Of a DNA stretch of 64,000 nucleotides, positions 34,824-49,000 are shown piece by piece; position 1 is the first letter of the stretch, and the number at the start of each line of letters is the position of its first letter. A model generated the notes under the pieces. The model was not told the origin of the DNA, searched no databases, and was given only the letters and a program-made list of their open reading frames with translations. This stretch comes from Megaleporinus macrocephalus. Taxonomy: Eukaryota > Chordata > Actinopteri > Characiformes > Anostomidae. Both the position numbers and the translations under genes were made by a program. The DNA lies in assembly GCA_021613375.1 (NCBI GenBank), contig CM038711.1, forward strand, positions 22,935,723-22,999,722, written 5' to 3'.

Positions 34824-34824
<1 letters not shown>

Positions 34825-36562
34825 TGCCTTACTTACATTAACAATACTTCTGTCTATATCAACAATACTTCCATAATAGCCTATTGTAAACTATACTTTA
34901 CTACACAGTAGGAATAATAGATCTTTATATTTTTTTAATGGTTATAAAGCTTATCTGTTGTTTATATTAGACAAATCATCAACACACAAGCTCCTTGATC
35001 TTCATGATTAGCATCACATGTTATTAACAATTTAAATAAGCAGTGTGATATTTAAAAGCTATAACCCTCTTTCAAAGCGGCTGTAAAAAGCATTTGGAAG
35101 AGATTATGCAAAGCTTGTTGGAAAATAAAGCAGCAGGTCAGTCCATAAAGACAAAAGGGAATGACTCCATTAACATGGTGACATCAGCTCAGACTTTAAA
35201 AAAGAAAAAAAGAAAAAAGAATCAGATAAAGAACAGGAGAATAAAAAGCAATGTGATGTATTACTGTGTTCCACGGCTGAGAGAAGAAAGCTGGTTGAAT
35301 GTCTGTCTCCCGGGGAGAGCTGAGTCTTGCTCTGTATTGACATAGAGAAGAGTGCAGTTTTCCTACCAAATTGAAATTCAATTCTAATCTGCCTGAGAAT
35401 TATTTGCTTTGCTCTGTATTGTACGGCTCCTTTGCCAGGGAGCCGAGAGCTGGAGCACGAGCCATACGTTCACGACGACATTTTTCCTTTGCCTGTAGCA
35501 TAACAAAGCCAGGTAATAACCTTATTAGATGACCATAATTAGTACCCCACCTGCATAATCAGAAGCAGAAGGATGAGGAACATTGTGTTTTGGCTTGTCT
35601 GCTGTATTATGTTTGTACTTGCTGTTAATATTAGTGTATTAAAGGGAATATCAGTTTAAGTCGGTCATGTTGACAAAGCGTAGCTGTTCCTGTTGATCAG
35701 AGACAGCTCTAGAGCGGCTTGTCATTCACGTGGCAGTTCATGCGATTAGGGCTGTTATTGGGTGAATGGATGAGCAGACAGCCTCTGGCTGGACAGACAC
35801 AGTTACTTAGACTGAGTCCCTCTGTTCCCAACCTTCTCTCAAACAGGTCATGTTTAATCAGCATGGTAATGTCACAAGGAGCTGCTAGGGTGATTTGCTC
35901 TGTGTGAGGACACACACATACATTGAATACTTTGAATGATTCCATTGACCAAGCCAGAGGCGTTACTAGACCTAATTTACCGGCGCATATGGCCCAGTTG
36001 AACGCAAAGCTGCGGTGTCCCACTATAACTGGGGACAAAAACAAATACATAATCAATACCATTTCCCATTTTAACCGTGATTGCTAGACTAAACTGCACA
36101 ACACAGCAGATGCTATATTTCCCACAGTGCCTCCATATCTTTCCCTTGAATGCTTTTAGGTGGTAGATGCAAGTATTAAGCATTTTTATTGAAAAGGTCC
36201 AGCCAGTTCCTGAAACCACCTATGCTAGCCTCTTGTAGAATAACATAATTGCATATTAGTCTACTAAATCAAAGGCTTTATTTAAATGATAGTCAAATAT
36301 AGTCTTATTAAACTTTGTACACTAAAATAATAATATTTCATTTTCAAATAGTAGAGACATTTTGCAAAGATTTTGTTCCTCAAATGAATAATTAAATTTT
36401 ATCTTTAATTCACATGCATATGCAATCTGTGAATGCCATGGGAAAAAATGTCCAATGCAATAAGTCTCAAGATCCATGTCAGTACAGCTTGTGCTTGGTA
36501 GAACTTTTCCTGGTTAGAGTATTCTGCCAAAACAGTTTTCTATTTTTAATTCAGACTGTTTT
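34824..36562. other. Non-coding; possible regulatory stretch at 35380-35580
   Basis: The segment 35380-35580 is non-repetitive, GC-balanced and contains TAATTAG and ATTAGATG-type homeodomain cores, but conservation cannot be judged here. Confidence 0.25.
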
Positions 36563-36705
36563 GCCCCAGACTAATGTCTGGCCCACACTACTGGACGACA
36601 CACTACAGGAGCCCGATTTGCTCTTCCTTGGCAATCACAATATGTATCCCGATATCAGGGTGATCTTAAATTATGATCTTCCCACATTAACCCGTAGTCT
36701 GGGGT
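36563..36705. repeat. Small inverted-repeat element candidate
   Basis: CCCCAGACTA (36564-36573) and its exact inverse TAGTCTGGGG (36695-36704) bound about 140 bp. It resembles a short MITE but no target duplication is evident. Confidence 0.35.
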
Positions 36706-38358
36706 GTCGATAATCCAGTTTGCACTCCTCCGATCTACTCCCAGTCCAGTTGAAGTCGCAATTATTGTGAATTGTAAATAATAAATGTGTCCTGTATTCA
36801 TGAATCAGTATCCTGTAGCGTGGGGTGGATGCTGATTCTCTAAAAGACCACAAACCCAACTTCTGCTTGACTTTTCTGAGCAGAAAAATGTGAACAAACG
36901 TTTTCTATGCAGAGCAACACTCAACCTTTACACACCACCAGTACAGCAACAATCATGCACTGTCATACACCATGATTGTTTATTTCTAAATTCACGTTAC
37001 TTCACGAGAATCCCCCAGATGTAGTAGTTTGTGAGAAAACCATGCAAAGGTAAGAGAACTGGTTGAGACTCTAGGTCATGTGTTTCATTTTAAAGCAGTT
37101 GTGCTTCACTGAGGGCATATTGTGTAGTGCAGGGACTTCAATGTCTAATAATGGATAAAGGAATCAGCGTCATTATTTGTTGGGTGTCTTACAATTTTTC
37201 ACCATCAGGATATTTAAAATACTGTAGTGTGAGCCAAGCATAACAAGCAAAGATGTTGGGCTATTCCTCTCGTAATTTAGTGCGTGTCCCAGTGCCACCA
37301 GTTTAGGCTCTTTATTTAAATACATTTTTGGCTCTTTATTTATTTTATTAAAAGCTGTGTTCATGGGGGTCAACTGAATGTGTCTGTTATATCACAGTGT
37401 TCATGTTGTTCATAATCCATGGAACATTTTGCCCTTACAAAAGGCTAAATATATAATCCCTCTCCATGCCCCCCTCCCCACAAAGAAACAGTATATACAC
37501 TAGTGTGAAGTCTTCTCTATGTGGGGTATTGTCATTGAGTATTATTGTAGTCAATTATTGCCTACACCCAAACCAACCACAACAATTGGGCCTCAATTGG
37601 CCCAAAAGAAATGTCTTTCTCCATTACAACGACTAAAAAACGTATTAAACCCCGGCCTTAACCTCAGTCTTAAACTCTGAACCAAAAGGACATCTTGTGG
37701 CTATTTACACATCATTTTATCTCGATGAAACGTAAATACATGACCACACACACACACACCTCTGCGTCTAGCTTGCCCCTTGGATCGGCCTCAAATCGCA
37801 CACAACCGTGACCGCTTAGCTCGTCAAACTCGACCAAAACCTGCCCCTCCTCACCTCCCTCATACCCACACACACACATATCCCACCCTCCTGCGGGCAG
37901 CCCAACGAGGGATGACAGGGCGGCTGACATATGTTGGTTTAGCCTCTCTCTCTCTCCTGGAGCGACATTTCGCCCAAGAGGCTGAGATGGAACAGATAGG
38001 CTCCAGTGGGCCGCAGCCGAGACCCGCTATCACACACTGGAGGCGTGATGGAGTCCTGGCATTTGGACCGCATTGATCAATGACACCGTGCGTAAAACAA
38101 AAAAGGATAAAAATGCATTGTGATATTTTGGCAGGTGAGAAAGGGGAAGGAGAGAAGAAAAGAAGAAAGGGGAGGCAGGAAAGGCAGGGTGGGAGGGGGT
38201 AACGGAAGCGAAAGATGTTGAAGGGAGGTGTGTGTGGTGTATCCTTTCTATTTAACGAGAGAAATGCATAAAGCCGCACAGAGATTGAGACTGAGCTGTG
38301 GAAAGACAAAAAGGCAGTGGATGGACTCATCTTTCTGTCCATCTCCCTCACTCACTTA
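36706..38358. other. Non-coding; short (CA)n tract; conserved-element-like stretch near 38030-38120
   Basis: (CA)8 at 37744-37759. The palindrome CATTGATCAATG lies at 38071-38082 followed by TGACA. No gene supported; opposite-strand open frames of 160 codons here overlap each other and contain no domain. Confidence 0.3.
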
Positions 38359-38403
38359 CTCTCTCTCTCTCTCATATACAAACACACACACACACACACA
38401 CAC
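38359..38403. repeat. (CT)n and (CA)n microsatellites
   Basis: (CT)7 at 38359-38373 followed closely by (CA)11 at 38382-38403. Confidence 0.95.
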
Positions 38404-41400
38404 CCTCTCAGTGGACAGGACATGATGATTGACAACCTAATTCTGTGTGAGTGTGGTGACACCTTTAATAACGCAGAATTGGTGTGCTCCAGTGTGCTGC
38501 ATGTCAGTGTATACGCGTTGAGGTCTGGCACCAGTCTATACCTGTTAGATGTTGGATTATCACACTATCTGTCCAGACAGTTCCAAGTCCTGCCCACTCC
38601 TCTTCACTCCATGGACCACAGAACAGGGAGGGCCTCTTTGGTCACTGTCCATTATATATTGTATTGGAAGTTGGCCAAAGATCTGTTATTAGCATATCAC
38701 TGTATACAATCTACATCCATTCTGCCCATAGCCAGAGATCAGGGAGCCTGGGGTCATTCATCACTTATCATGACCGTGAACTGCCTTCATTGGCAGGAAG
38801 GGGCTGTTTAGCTGACAAGCAAACTGATCAATTACGGACTGCTGTTTTTGTGTGCCATTTGAGTGCAGGTGATTACAGGCCTGGCGATTACAAGTCCAGT
38901 CCAGTAATCTAATTTTCATGTGATTTGACTGGTTGACTCATACAGGATAAAGGATTTCTGTAAATTGCCCAAATGTCCCCAAGTTGTCCAGATTAAAACA
39001 CCACACGGACAGTTACCTTAGCATTATGCGATATGTGCTTTAAACAATAACAAAACATTGCACAGCTAACTGGCTTATGTGCAAGCATCAGGCTAGTAAA
39101 GTATGATCACTAAACTTATCAAATGCCACTTTACAAGACAATTCATTGGTACTTTTGAGTTCATGTAATTCAGTCTTTACCAAAAGTGTTGTGGATTGGA
39201 GTCTGAATGAGATAAACTTGAGAATGAAGGTATTGTGTCAAATGTAGCTCAATTTAGCTATTAGCCTTGTAATGCCAAAAAAAAGAAAAGAAAAGAAGAG
39301 CGCTGTGCTTTTACTACTCTGAGATGTTCCTCTGAGCAGAGCTTGAGTTTGACAAATTATTTGTGGTAATTCACAGGAATTATTACTCAGTAGATTTTGC
39401 AGCTTCATACATGATTTCACTATCACTTAATGTATAGGATCTCCCACATAAAACCAATCAAACCTGAATAGGGCTTTAGACTTTTATTTTTTTCTTTATT
39501 ATTATTTATTCATTCTGCAGGGTTGCCTTTTCAAACTGCATTCACATGAAGTATGTAGATTGTCTAACTGAGCAACTCTTAGAACTTGATGTGAGCTTAG
39601 AACTTGATGTGAGCTCATTAGATACACCTACAGCTGCAATCCGTTTAGTTCATTTTCTGTTGATCAGACTTGATTTTTAATGTCTAGTTTCTACAACGTT
39701 CCCCCAGCCATTTGGCCCGCGTCACTGCGAATCCCAGTAAAAAACAGCATAAAAAAACAACAGTGGTAGAGAGTGAACTTTAATTTAGTCCCTCTATGTG
39801 GCTAGCATTAGCTTGTTGAAAGTTAGCAGAGGCAGGGTTTACTATTGCTGAAGAGATTCAAAAAAACAAATTCACCATCTAAACAAGAAACAGGATGCCT
39901 CAGAGTATTTTGAACACAGATCAATCCCATCTAACAGTAAAGCCAGTGAATCTCAGATTAACATTACAAGCACAACAACATGTAAACACTAACTGTCATA
40001 CTGAAGGGCGTTCTCACTGAATACAGAAGTCTACTTCAGTAAAACAAAGACCATAACTGAACCTGCTGGACCATTTAAGGTGGAACAGGAAAATTTGAAC
40101 CAGAAGTAGGCCAATAAGAAGTTGGCCCCAGTTTTGTGCTGCACAACAAAATGGAACAGCTAATTCATTTGAGGCACCTTACAACAAACAAACTTCCCCA
40201 TGAGGTTTAGAAAGAGAAACTGCTGAGGAGATTGAAAGCTACACTCGGGTAGGACAAAGATTTGTTTATCTGTGTGCTTTGCAGTAATAACACAGAGAGC
40301 TATAGCATTGAAGTGACATTTTAAAAAAGGGCAGAAACTCCACAGAGCAGGAGTGTTGTGTAAAGGCCGTTACACACCAAACGCCATTTATTCAGATGAC
40401 GGGGAATCAATTTGAGTACGTGTAACGTTGCTGACCATATCTTGCACACCAAACACAATTTTCTGGAATGCTCGATTTGCATTAACAGAGCAATGTATGC
40501 TTTCTGTTTGAGAGCTTATCTCTTATTGTTTGTGCTCTTTATAGCTTTAATATCAATTTAAGTGTGACTGATGTTGGTATGCAGCTGTTTATTAAAGGAG
40601 CCGTACGTAAAATGGCATAATCTGTTAAATCCGTACTCCACACAGCTCCTCCTCCTTCTTCACCCCTAGCCAAGTTAACTTAGCTACCAGGTTAAAGTTC
40701 AGTATTCAATGTCATCCCTCGACTTGGATGCTGTTTTTGTCACTTGTTTTCTTTGCTTTCGCTGTGTTTCATTGCAGAACATAGTGTGTTTGTTCTTTAC
40801 CCGCTCATGTGGGGACAAAAGGTAGACTCGATGCTACAGTGACTTACTAACGTATCTTTTTAGCACAAAGCAGTACTTCAAAACAGGATAAGGTCAGCTG
40901 GCTAGCATGCTTTAAACTAAAACCCCTAAAAACTAAACTAAAAATCCTACATATGGATTATATTATTTACATATTGATAATTAATATTTGTTCATATTGT
41001 TATTTTAATATTTGGTTACCTCTGAATATTGGATATTTCTGATTCTACACTGTTGTGTTGATGCTAAAAATATCAACAATTGTGTGTTCATAGTTATTAG
41101 AAACAGAGAGGTCTATTGCCTGGGCTCGCTGGGTAAGGAGAGTCATGGCCCCTCAGTCATTTCTTTCTGTCTCATATTTAATTAATCCTGCTGTCAAGCC
41201 TGGACAATTATCACAAACAGGCCTTCAAGAAACAATGTGGAGTAAAGTGGCTCCGCAGTGCACTGGTTATGGTGTCAAACACCAAAGAAAGAACATTTAA
41301 AGATGTGATGCCACAAAAATATGTAAAAATAAATATGTTCGATATCTTTCCATAAAGCCTCGATGGAAAATTCTGCTGCTGTACTGCAGTGGTCAGCTGA

Positions 41401-43169
41401 ACGTCCATCAAGGCTTATGTTATCTTAAATTTTTTTGTTGTTGGCAGCAGTGGAAGTAGACTGTTCTGGAGACATGTATGCTTTTTAAGACAGCATAGTG
41501 CACAACACAAACATTCAGCACATGGGAAAAAATGCCACTCTCACACTTGTGGTGCTATCACCATGGTTGCATTACATGCCATCATTGACCACGTACCGTC
41601 TTTGTATGAAATGACAAAGTAGAATTACAACCTTTTTGAATGCAGTGACTATGTTTTATTCTGGAAGCCTTACTTTCTTTTAAAGACATCTTTATTTTGT
41701 TAAGAAATGTTTAATATGTTTAATATTTAATATGTTAAGCAAAAGCTTGTGAGCTGTTGAGTGCATTTAGCAAGTCTGTATGTAACTGACATCATTTTTG
41801 TTAGTGTACCTCTGTGGGCAGAGCGGCGGAGCCTGAGCTTAATCCTGTCCACTCTGTTGCATAACAATAAAAAAAAACTGCCAAGTGTATCTTATAGTCT
41901 TACTAGAGCTACCATCAATACAATACAACAAAACCTTAGCTCTGCTCCTTTATGATTGATTGGTTTAATTCTGTCCCCATTTGAATTTGACCACTCAGGC
42001 TACTTTCCGCGTGTAATGAAGATTGATCAGGGCTTTGTAAACAGGCTTGATATTAACATCTGTCCTAAATGATCCGATCATAAGTGGATATCAGTACATG
42101 CAGTCTTTTACATCTGGCATTTCTATTTGTCTCATAAACGTCTTCATTAACCCCTTGTGATCAGACAAATGTGTGCTGTGAGTGATTCATTATTCAACTA
42201 TATAAGATAGCAGCACTGACAATAATTCTGTTTCCTTACGTCACAAAACAGAACTGCAGGTTGACCTGCTATACTTGAACACAACACACTATCACGGTTG
42301 ATATAACATATACCTGGAAAATGCATAATAAATTAACCTGATGCATAAAAATAACATGATATAACCCAAAATGTATTTTATCCAAAATAGAAAATTAAGA
42401 GCTAATAGAAATCCAACTCCCCTAAAAATAGATTTGGTTCAGTTTTATGACCTTTAAAAAAAGACGTTTGTTGAACACACACCATGTATTTACTTTATAA
42501 AGACTTTAAGTGTTGGATTTGTGTAAGTGTAATTGTTGTTTGTGTAAATGTATAGATTGTTACAGCGTTTAAAGCTTTATTTGTTTCTGTTTTGATGATG
42601 CAGTTGCTTAGACAGTCCTTTGTTTTTGTCATGCATGCATTGGGGTGGTTAATGTTAACAACGTGTAATGTCCAGTAAAAAGGTGTACTGTCTCTTTACA
42701 GTGTATGCAAGTAATGTGTACATAAAGTGTGTATCTCTGTTGCAGAAAGACTGAAAAGAAAGGTTGTACTGAAACATGATTACAGACTGCTAGACCATGC
42801 TCCAATTTCAATTTCCTTTAATTTTTGTAAACTAACTACTGTTCTTTGGGACTCTTCTTTTGTCTGGGTAATGCAGGAATATTAATTCTTACCATCTCTG
42901 AAGGTTGTTTGACTGATTGGATCACACGGGCCTTTATTCATCGAAGTTGTTTGAAAAAGACATTTAATGACCTACAAACTGCTTTGATTCTTTCATAGGA
43001 TGTGGAAACATTCTGCAGGATGTGAAAATCAGTAGAGAGCCAATAAAAATAGAAACAAGCAAACTTTATAATGTAAGTATGAAGATAAACAAAGTATCCT
43101 ATAAAATGGTAGAATGATGTAATTGCTGTAAAATAAAAGTAAAACATTGCACATTACCGTTTGTGACAT
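38404..43169. other. Long non-coding stretch; one palindrome-family fragment and an 18-bp duplication
   Basis: GGACCATTTAAGGTGG at 40068-40083 belongs to the CCACCTTAAATGG family also seen at 3787 and 63810. AGAACTTGATGTGAGCT is directly duplicated at about 39580-39616. AGGAGCCGTACGTAAAATGG at about 40597 begins a segment like a common fish interspersed repeat, class unknown. No gene recognised. Confidence 0.35.
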
Positions 43170-43408
43170 GATTATCGTCACTGTCCAATGAAAAACCAGT
43201 ATCTCCAAAATTGCAACTTTACAGGAGAGACTTTTACTTTTAATGTAAGTATATGGAACCAGATTTTTTTTCCAAGCTATTTTGTAGCACTTCTATTGGT
43301 CCATTCATCATGACACAATGTAAACAACCTTTGGCGTGTTCAAATGATGTAGAAAACTCAAAAGCGTGTTCAAAAAATCATGTTTTTCATTGGACAGCGA
43401 AGTTATGC
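43170..43408. mobile_element. Palindromic MITE
   Basis: The left end carries CACTGTCCAATGAAAAAC (about 43179-43196) and the right end its inverse GTTTTTCATTGGACAGCG (about 43382-43399). The interior (AGTATCTCCAAAATTGCAAC) is shared with the fragment at 8932-9000. The size of about 240 bp, the long inverted ends and the second locus mark a dispersed non-autonomous DNA transposon of unknown superfamily. Confidence 0.65.
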
Positions 43409-45004
43409 TGTTTCTGTGTTTTGTGTTGTTTATTTTTATACAGAAGTATGAAAGAAAAGCACAGTGTAATGTTTGAATAGAAAATGTAATAAATGGGGTG
43501 TTTATACCAATGTGCATGTATAATACGTGCATCAGAATTTGTACTGGATTACTCTGTGCACAAAAACAATCAGCATTATTATTATATTGATAATAGTTTT
43601 ATGATATTAATAATATAATGCTAAAATGTAAACCCACTCTTAACAGATGTGAATTTAATTGTACATACAGAATAAATATGAAATTGACAACAAAGAAAGC
43701 TGTCAGTGAAAAATGTGTTCATTTTATAATCAGAACTGACCACATGCAGCTTCAATTAATAAAGGTCACTGTGTTTTCAAGACCTTGGACCCTCTTCACT
43801 GTACTTAGTGATGTCCACTTATCATCGCATTAACCCTATTAAGACAAGGTGTGTATAAGACTTATATCTATTTGATAGCCACACAGGTGACGGTAAGGGG
43901 CTGCTATGAAAAAACAATGAACAGAACAATGATGAGCAAGTCTATTCAAATTATTGGGAGTTGAAGATGCTCTTATAACCACTATAACCACCAACATGCA
44001 CTGACATTTTTTTTAAATAATTTTTTTAACTTGTGTATGTTATTTTGTGTTGTGGTGATGTGTGTAACAAATACAGGCTCCTAAAATAGCATCAGCTGCC
44101 TAATTCAAGTGAACTGTAGGGGGGTTTGCGTAAAAAGGTCAGATGGCCGGTGGGCCTGGGGGCATGGCTAGGTCCAGTGACTCATAACAAAGATACTGTA
44201 TCCAAAAATGACAGCAAGTGAAATTGCTCACGGTTTAATGGGACGTGAAACAGCTAATGCCGTTGGGTGGTAGTGGTGGTGGTGAGGGGTCCTGCCAGGC
44301 TCTCCACCCAGGAGGTGACCAGGTCAGTAGGGGAGGTGGAGATGAGCACGGTCACACAACAGCCTGAGGAACTGAGTCACAGGTCATTTCATGTTACTGC
44401 GAAAGCCGTGAGTCATTCTGAGCATTAACAATATGTTGTCTGGCACTGATGCACACACACCAACCAGTACACACCTACACACCGAAGAGACCGTACCACC
44501 TCATAGAACCCTGACAGAGCAGGTCACGAGGGCCAGACATAAGAGCGTATTAGATTAGATCCGTTTTTTTGTACTTTACAAGATGAGCATTGTCAATGTA
44601 AATTGAACTGCATTGATTTTTAAATTTTATGAAAGGCCTTTAGAAAGAGCTTGATGGACGGAGTACAAAAGAAAAGGAAACACAAAACGTCCTGATTGCA
44701 AAGTATCGCACAATAGCCCATTCAAAACGTCCCTCAACAATCATTGTGTCAGCGCAGTCTGCATGTCTTCATTAAAACCCAATAAAAGTGCTGAACTACA
44801 CACTAATCCTCCACTAAATGAGTTTATGGATTCACTGAGATGTTTTGTCAACACACTAATTGAGACACTTGTGTTGCATAAATAGCTAAATTTAGAAATT
44901 TAGTAATAACAGTTGTGTGCTGTATACTGTCAGGTTTAAAAGTCCTACACCACAGTCTGGAAAGACAGGTAAAACATTTGTGACAACGGAAATAACAACA
45001 GTAA
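43409..45004. other. Non-coding; a GC-richer stretch at 44100-44560
   Basis: 44100-44560 is GC-richer than its surroundings and contains GGTGGTAGTGGTGGTGGTGA. No frame or repeat family supports a gene or element. It could be regulatory. Confidence 0.3.
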
Positions 45005-45080
45005 CATTATTATTATTATTAGCGCTATTGTTATTATTATTATTATTATTAGTAGTAGTAATAATAACAACAACAACAAC
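45005..45080. repeat. (ATT)n / (AGT)n / (AAC)n trinucleotide tract
   Basis: ATT repeats, interrupted by AGCGCTATTG, pass into AGT and then AAC repeats. Confidence 0.93.
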
Positions 45081-45304
45081 TCGCTAAGAAGCATAAAATA
45101 GAAGGATTCCTAGGTTACTGTTAGAATTTAAACAAATTTGTGGCATTGGCTATGTTACAACCTTTGGTCAAATTTTTTTGTTGTTTTTCTTTTATTTCTT
45201 TTCTTGAAACTTATGTGTAGATCGCTCTTTCAGATCTACTCATCAGAGGCTTTTTCACAGACTTGTGGAGCAGTGTTAATTTTGACAGCAAATATGGATT
45301 TAGT

Positions 45305-45450
45305 CTTAGCAAATTTTGACTAAAATGTCACCTAGTTTTAGTCATAATTATGTCATTTGAATAGTTTTTAGTTTTAGTCTAGTTTTAGTCGACTAATTAT
45401 CATAAGAATATAGTCGACTAAATTTACAGCCGATTCAGTCGACTAAAATA
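45305..45450. repeat. Subterminal GACTAAA/TTTAGTC motif cluster of the hAT element
   Basis: At least seven copies of TTTAGTC or its inverse GACTAAA in about 140 bp, several as TAGTCGACTAA palindromes. The right end has related motifs (GTTGACTAAAATGTCC, TTCGTTGACAAAAACTGTGA). Clusters like this bind transposase in hAT elements; binding here is inferred. Confidence 0.6.
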
Positions 45451-45699
45451 TAAAGGGTGTAAAATGTAATGCTTTTTCTTCAGTTCCCTTCAATTATTTA
45501 AGTCTTTATATATACTTACACGAAATCAAACATTTATTAACCAGTTATGGAATATTATTCATGATTGAAAGACCAGTACACACACAAACATATTTAACAA
45601 ACAACATCTGAGGTCTTCCATAACTGCAGAGTGTATAAGAGAAAACTGTTATTATATGCTTGTATCACCTTTTTATTTATTATCTCTTATTTATTTAAT

Positions 45700-45850
45700 A
45701 ATAGTTACTAGTGCTGTCAATATAATTAAATTACATGCTCTGTGATTAACTAATCTACATTAATTGCATTTATCACTTTTTGCTATGAAAATATTTTTAA
45801 TTTTGTAATTCAAATAAATTTTAGCATAACAGTAAATTAATGAATGAAAA
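45700..45850. repeat. Possible nested repeat fragment
   Basis: CTAGTGCTGTCAATATAATTA followed by a GTGATTAACTAATCTACATTAATTG-type stretch resembles the end of a common fish element ('agtgctgtcaa..gattaatcgcgattaa'). It may be a nested insertion or part of the hAT arm. Confidence 0.25.
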
Positions 45851-46049
45851 ACTGCCACATCTCCAAATCACAGTGTTCACTAGAGACACACACTGCACAT
45901 TACGTGCACTAATTCACTGTAAATAAAACTAGCTAATCTGTTTCGTGCACTTTCTAGTGTGTACGGAGAGATTTGGGACACGATCATCAAACGAAGATGG
46001 TTGGAGTTAGCTAGCTAGTCTCCCGACACTGGCTCTGCACGTATAGCAT

Positions 46050-49000
46050 TTCACCTGCTTCCCACATACCTGATCAACTAATCTGTTCATTAACACCACC
46101 TTACTGAGTTAATACAGCGTTTCACCTGCTTCCCACATACCTGATCAACTAATCTGATCATTAACACCACCTTACTGAGTTAATACAGCGTTTCACCTGC
46201 TTCCCACATACCTGATCAACTAATCTGATCATTAACACCACCTTACTGAGTTAATACAGCGCTTCACCTGCTTCCCACATACCTGATCAACTAATCTGTT
46301 CATTAACACCACCTTACTGAGTTAATACAGCGCTTCACCTGCTTCCCACATACCTGATCAACTAATCTGATCATTAACACCACCTTACTGAGTTAATACA
46401 GCGTTTCACCTGCTTCCCACATACCTGATCAACTAATCTGTTCATTAACACCACCTTACTGAGTTAATACAGCGCTTCACCTGCTTCCCACATACCTGAT
46501 CAACTAATCTGATCATTAACACCACCTTACTGAGTTAATACAGCGTTTCACCTGCTTCCCACATACCTGATCAACTAATCTGATCATTAACACCACCTTA
46601 CTGAGTTAATACAGCGCTTCACCTGTTTCCCACATACCTGATCAACTAATCTGATAATTAACACCACCTTACTGAGTTAATACAGCGCTTCACCTGCTTC
46701 CCACATACCTGATCAACTAATCTGATCATTAACACCACCTTACTGAGTTAATACAGCGCTTCACCTGCTTCCCACATACCTGATCAACTAATCTGATCAT
46801 TAACACCACCTTACTGAGTTAATACAGCGCTTCACCTGCTTCCCACATACCTGATCAACTAATCTGATCATTAACACCACCTTACTGAGTTAATACAGCG
46901 CTTCACCTGCTTCCCACATACCTGATCAACTAATCTGATCATTAACACCACCTTACTGAGTTAATACAGCGCTTCACCTGCTTCCCACATACCTGATCAA
47001 CTAATCTGATCATTAACACCACCTTACTGAGTTAATACAGCGCTTCACCTGCTTCCCACATACCTGATCAACTAATCTGATCATTAACACCACCTTACTG
47101 AGTTAATACAGCGCTTCACCTGCTTCCCACATACCTGATCAACTAATCTGATCATTAACACCACCTTACTGAGTTAATACAGCGCTTCACCTGCTTCCCA
47201 CATACCTGATCAACTAATCTGTTCATTAACACCACCTTACTGAGTTAATACAGCGTTTCACCTGCTTCCCACATACCTGATCAACTAATCTGATCATTAA
47301 CACCACCTTACTGAGTTAATACAGCGTTTCACCTGCTTCCCACATACCTGATCAACTAATCTGTTCATTAACACCACCTTACTGAGTTAATACAGCGTTT
47401 CACCTGCTTCCCACATACCTGATCAACTAATCTGTTCATTAACACCACCTTACTGAGTTAATACAGCGCTTCACCTGCTTCCCACATACCTGATCAACTA
47501 ATCTGATCAATTAACACCACCTTACTGAGTTAATACAGCGTTTCACCTGCTTCCCACATACCTGATCAACTAATCTGTTCATTAACACCACCTTACTGAG
47601 TTAATACAGCGCTTCACCTGCTTCCCACATACCTGATCAACTAATCTGTTCATTAACACCACCTTACTGAGTTAATACAGCGTTTCACCTGCTTCCCACA
47701 TACCTGATCAACTAATCTGTTCATTAACACCACCTTACTGAGTTAATACAGCGTTTCACCTGCTTCCCACATACCTGATCAACTAATCTGATCATTAACA
47801 CCACCTTACTGAGTTAATACAGCGCTTTCACCTGCTTCCCACATACCTGATCAACTAATCTGTTCATTAACACCACTTACTGAGTTAATACAGCGTTTCA
47901 CCTGCTTCCCACATACCTGATCAACTAATCTGTTCATTAACACCACCTTACTGAGTTAATACAGCGCTTCACCTGCTTCCCACATACCTGATCAACTAAT
48001 CTGATCATTAACACCACCTTACTGAGTTAATACAGCGCTTCACCTGCTTCCCACATACCTGATCAACTAATCTGATCATTAACACCACCTTACTGAGTTA
48101 ATACAGCGTTTCACCTGCTTCCCACATACCTGATCAACTAATCTGTTCATTAACACCACCTTACTGAGTTAATACAGCGTTTCACCTGCTTCCCACATAC
48201 CTGATCAACTAATCTGTTCATTAACACCACCTTACTGAGTTAATACAGCGTTTCACCTGCTTCCCACATACCTGATCAACTAATCTGTTCATTAACACCA
48301 CCTTACTGAGTTAATACAGCGCTTTCACCTGCTTCCCACATACCTGATCAACTAATCTGATCATTAACACCACCTTACTGAGTTAATACAGCGTTTCACC
48401 TGCTTCCCACATACCTGATCAACTAATCTGTTCATTAACACCACCTTACTGAGTTAATACAGCGCTTCACCTGCTTCCCACATACCTGATCAACTAATCT
48501 GTTCATTAACACCACCTTACTGAGTTAATACAGCGCTTCACCTGCTTCCCACATACCTGATCAACTAATCTGTTCATTAACACCACCTTACTGAGTTAAT
48601 ACAGCGCTTCACCTGCTTCCCACATACCTGATCAACTAATCTGATCATTAACACCACCTTACTGAGTTAATACAGCGCTTTCACCTGCTTCCCACATACC
48701 TGATCAACTAATCTGATCATTAACACCATCTTACTGAGTTAATACAGCGTTTCACCTGCTTCCCACATACCTGATCAACTAATCTGATCATTAACACCAC
48801 CTTACTGAGTTAATACAGCGCTTTCACCTGCTTCCCACATACCTGATCAACTAATCTGATCATTAACACCATCTTACTGAGTTAATACAGCGTTTCAACT
48901 GCTTCCCACATACCTGATCAACTAATCTGTTCATTAACACCACCTTACTGAGTTAATACAGCGTTTCACCTGCTTCCCACATACCTGATCAACTAATCTG

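Noticed and set aside
38317..38811. 164-codon + strand frame and overlapping 142- and 163-codon frames
   Set aside because: They overlap each other in several frames and on both strands, cross a CA microsatellite, and show no domain or splice structure.
40360..40460. Harbinger-like end (GGCCGTTACACACCAAACG)
   Set aside because: Resembles known fish repeat text, but no partner end or target duplication is visible.
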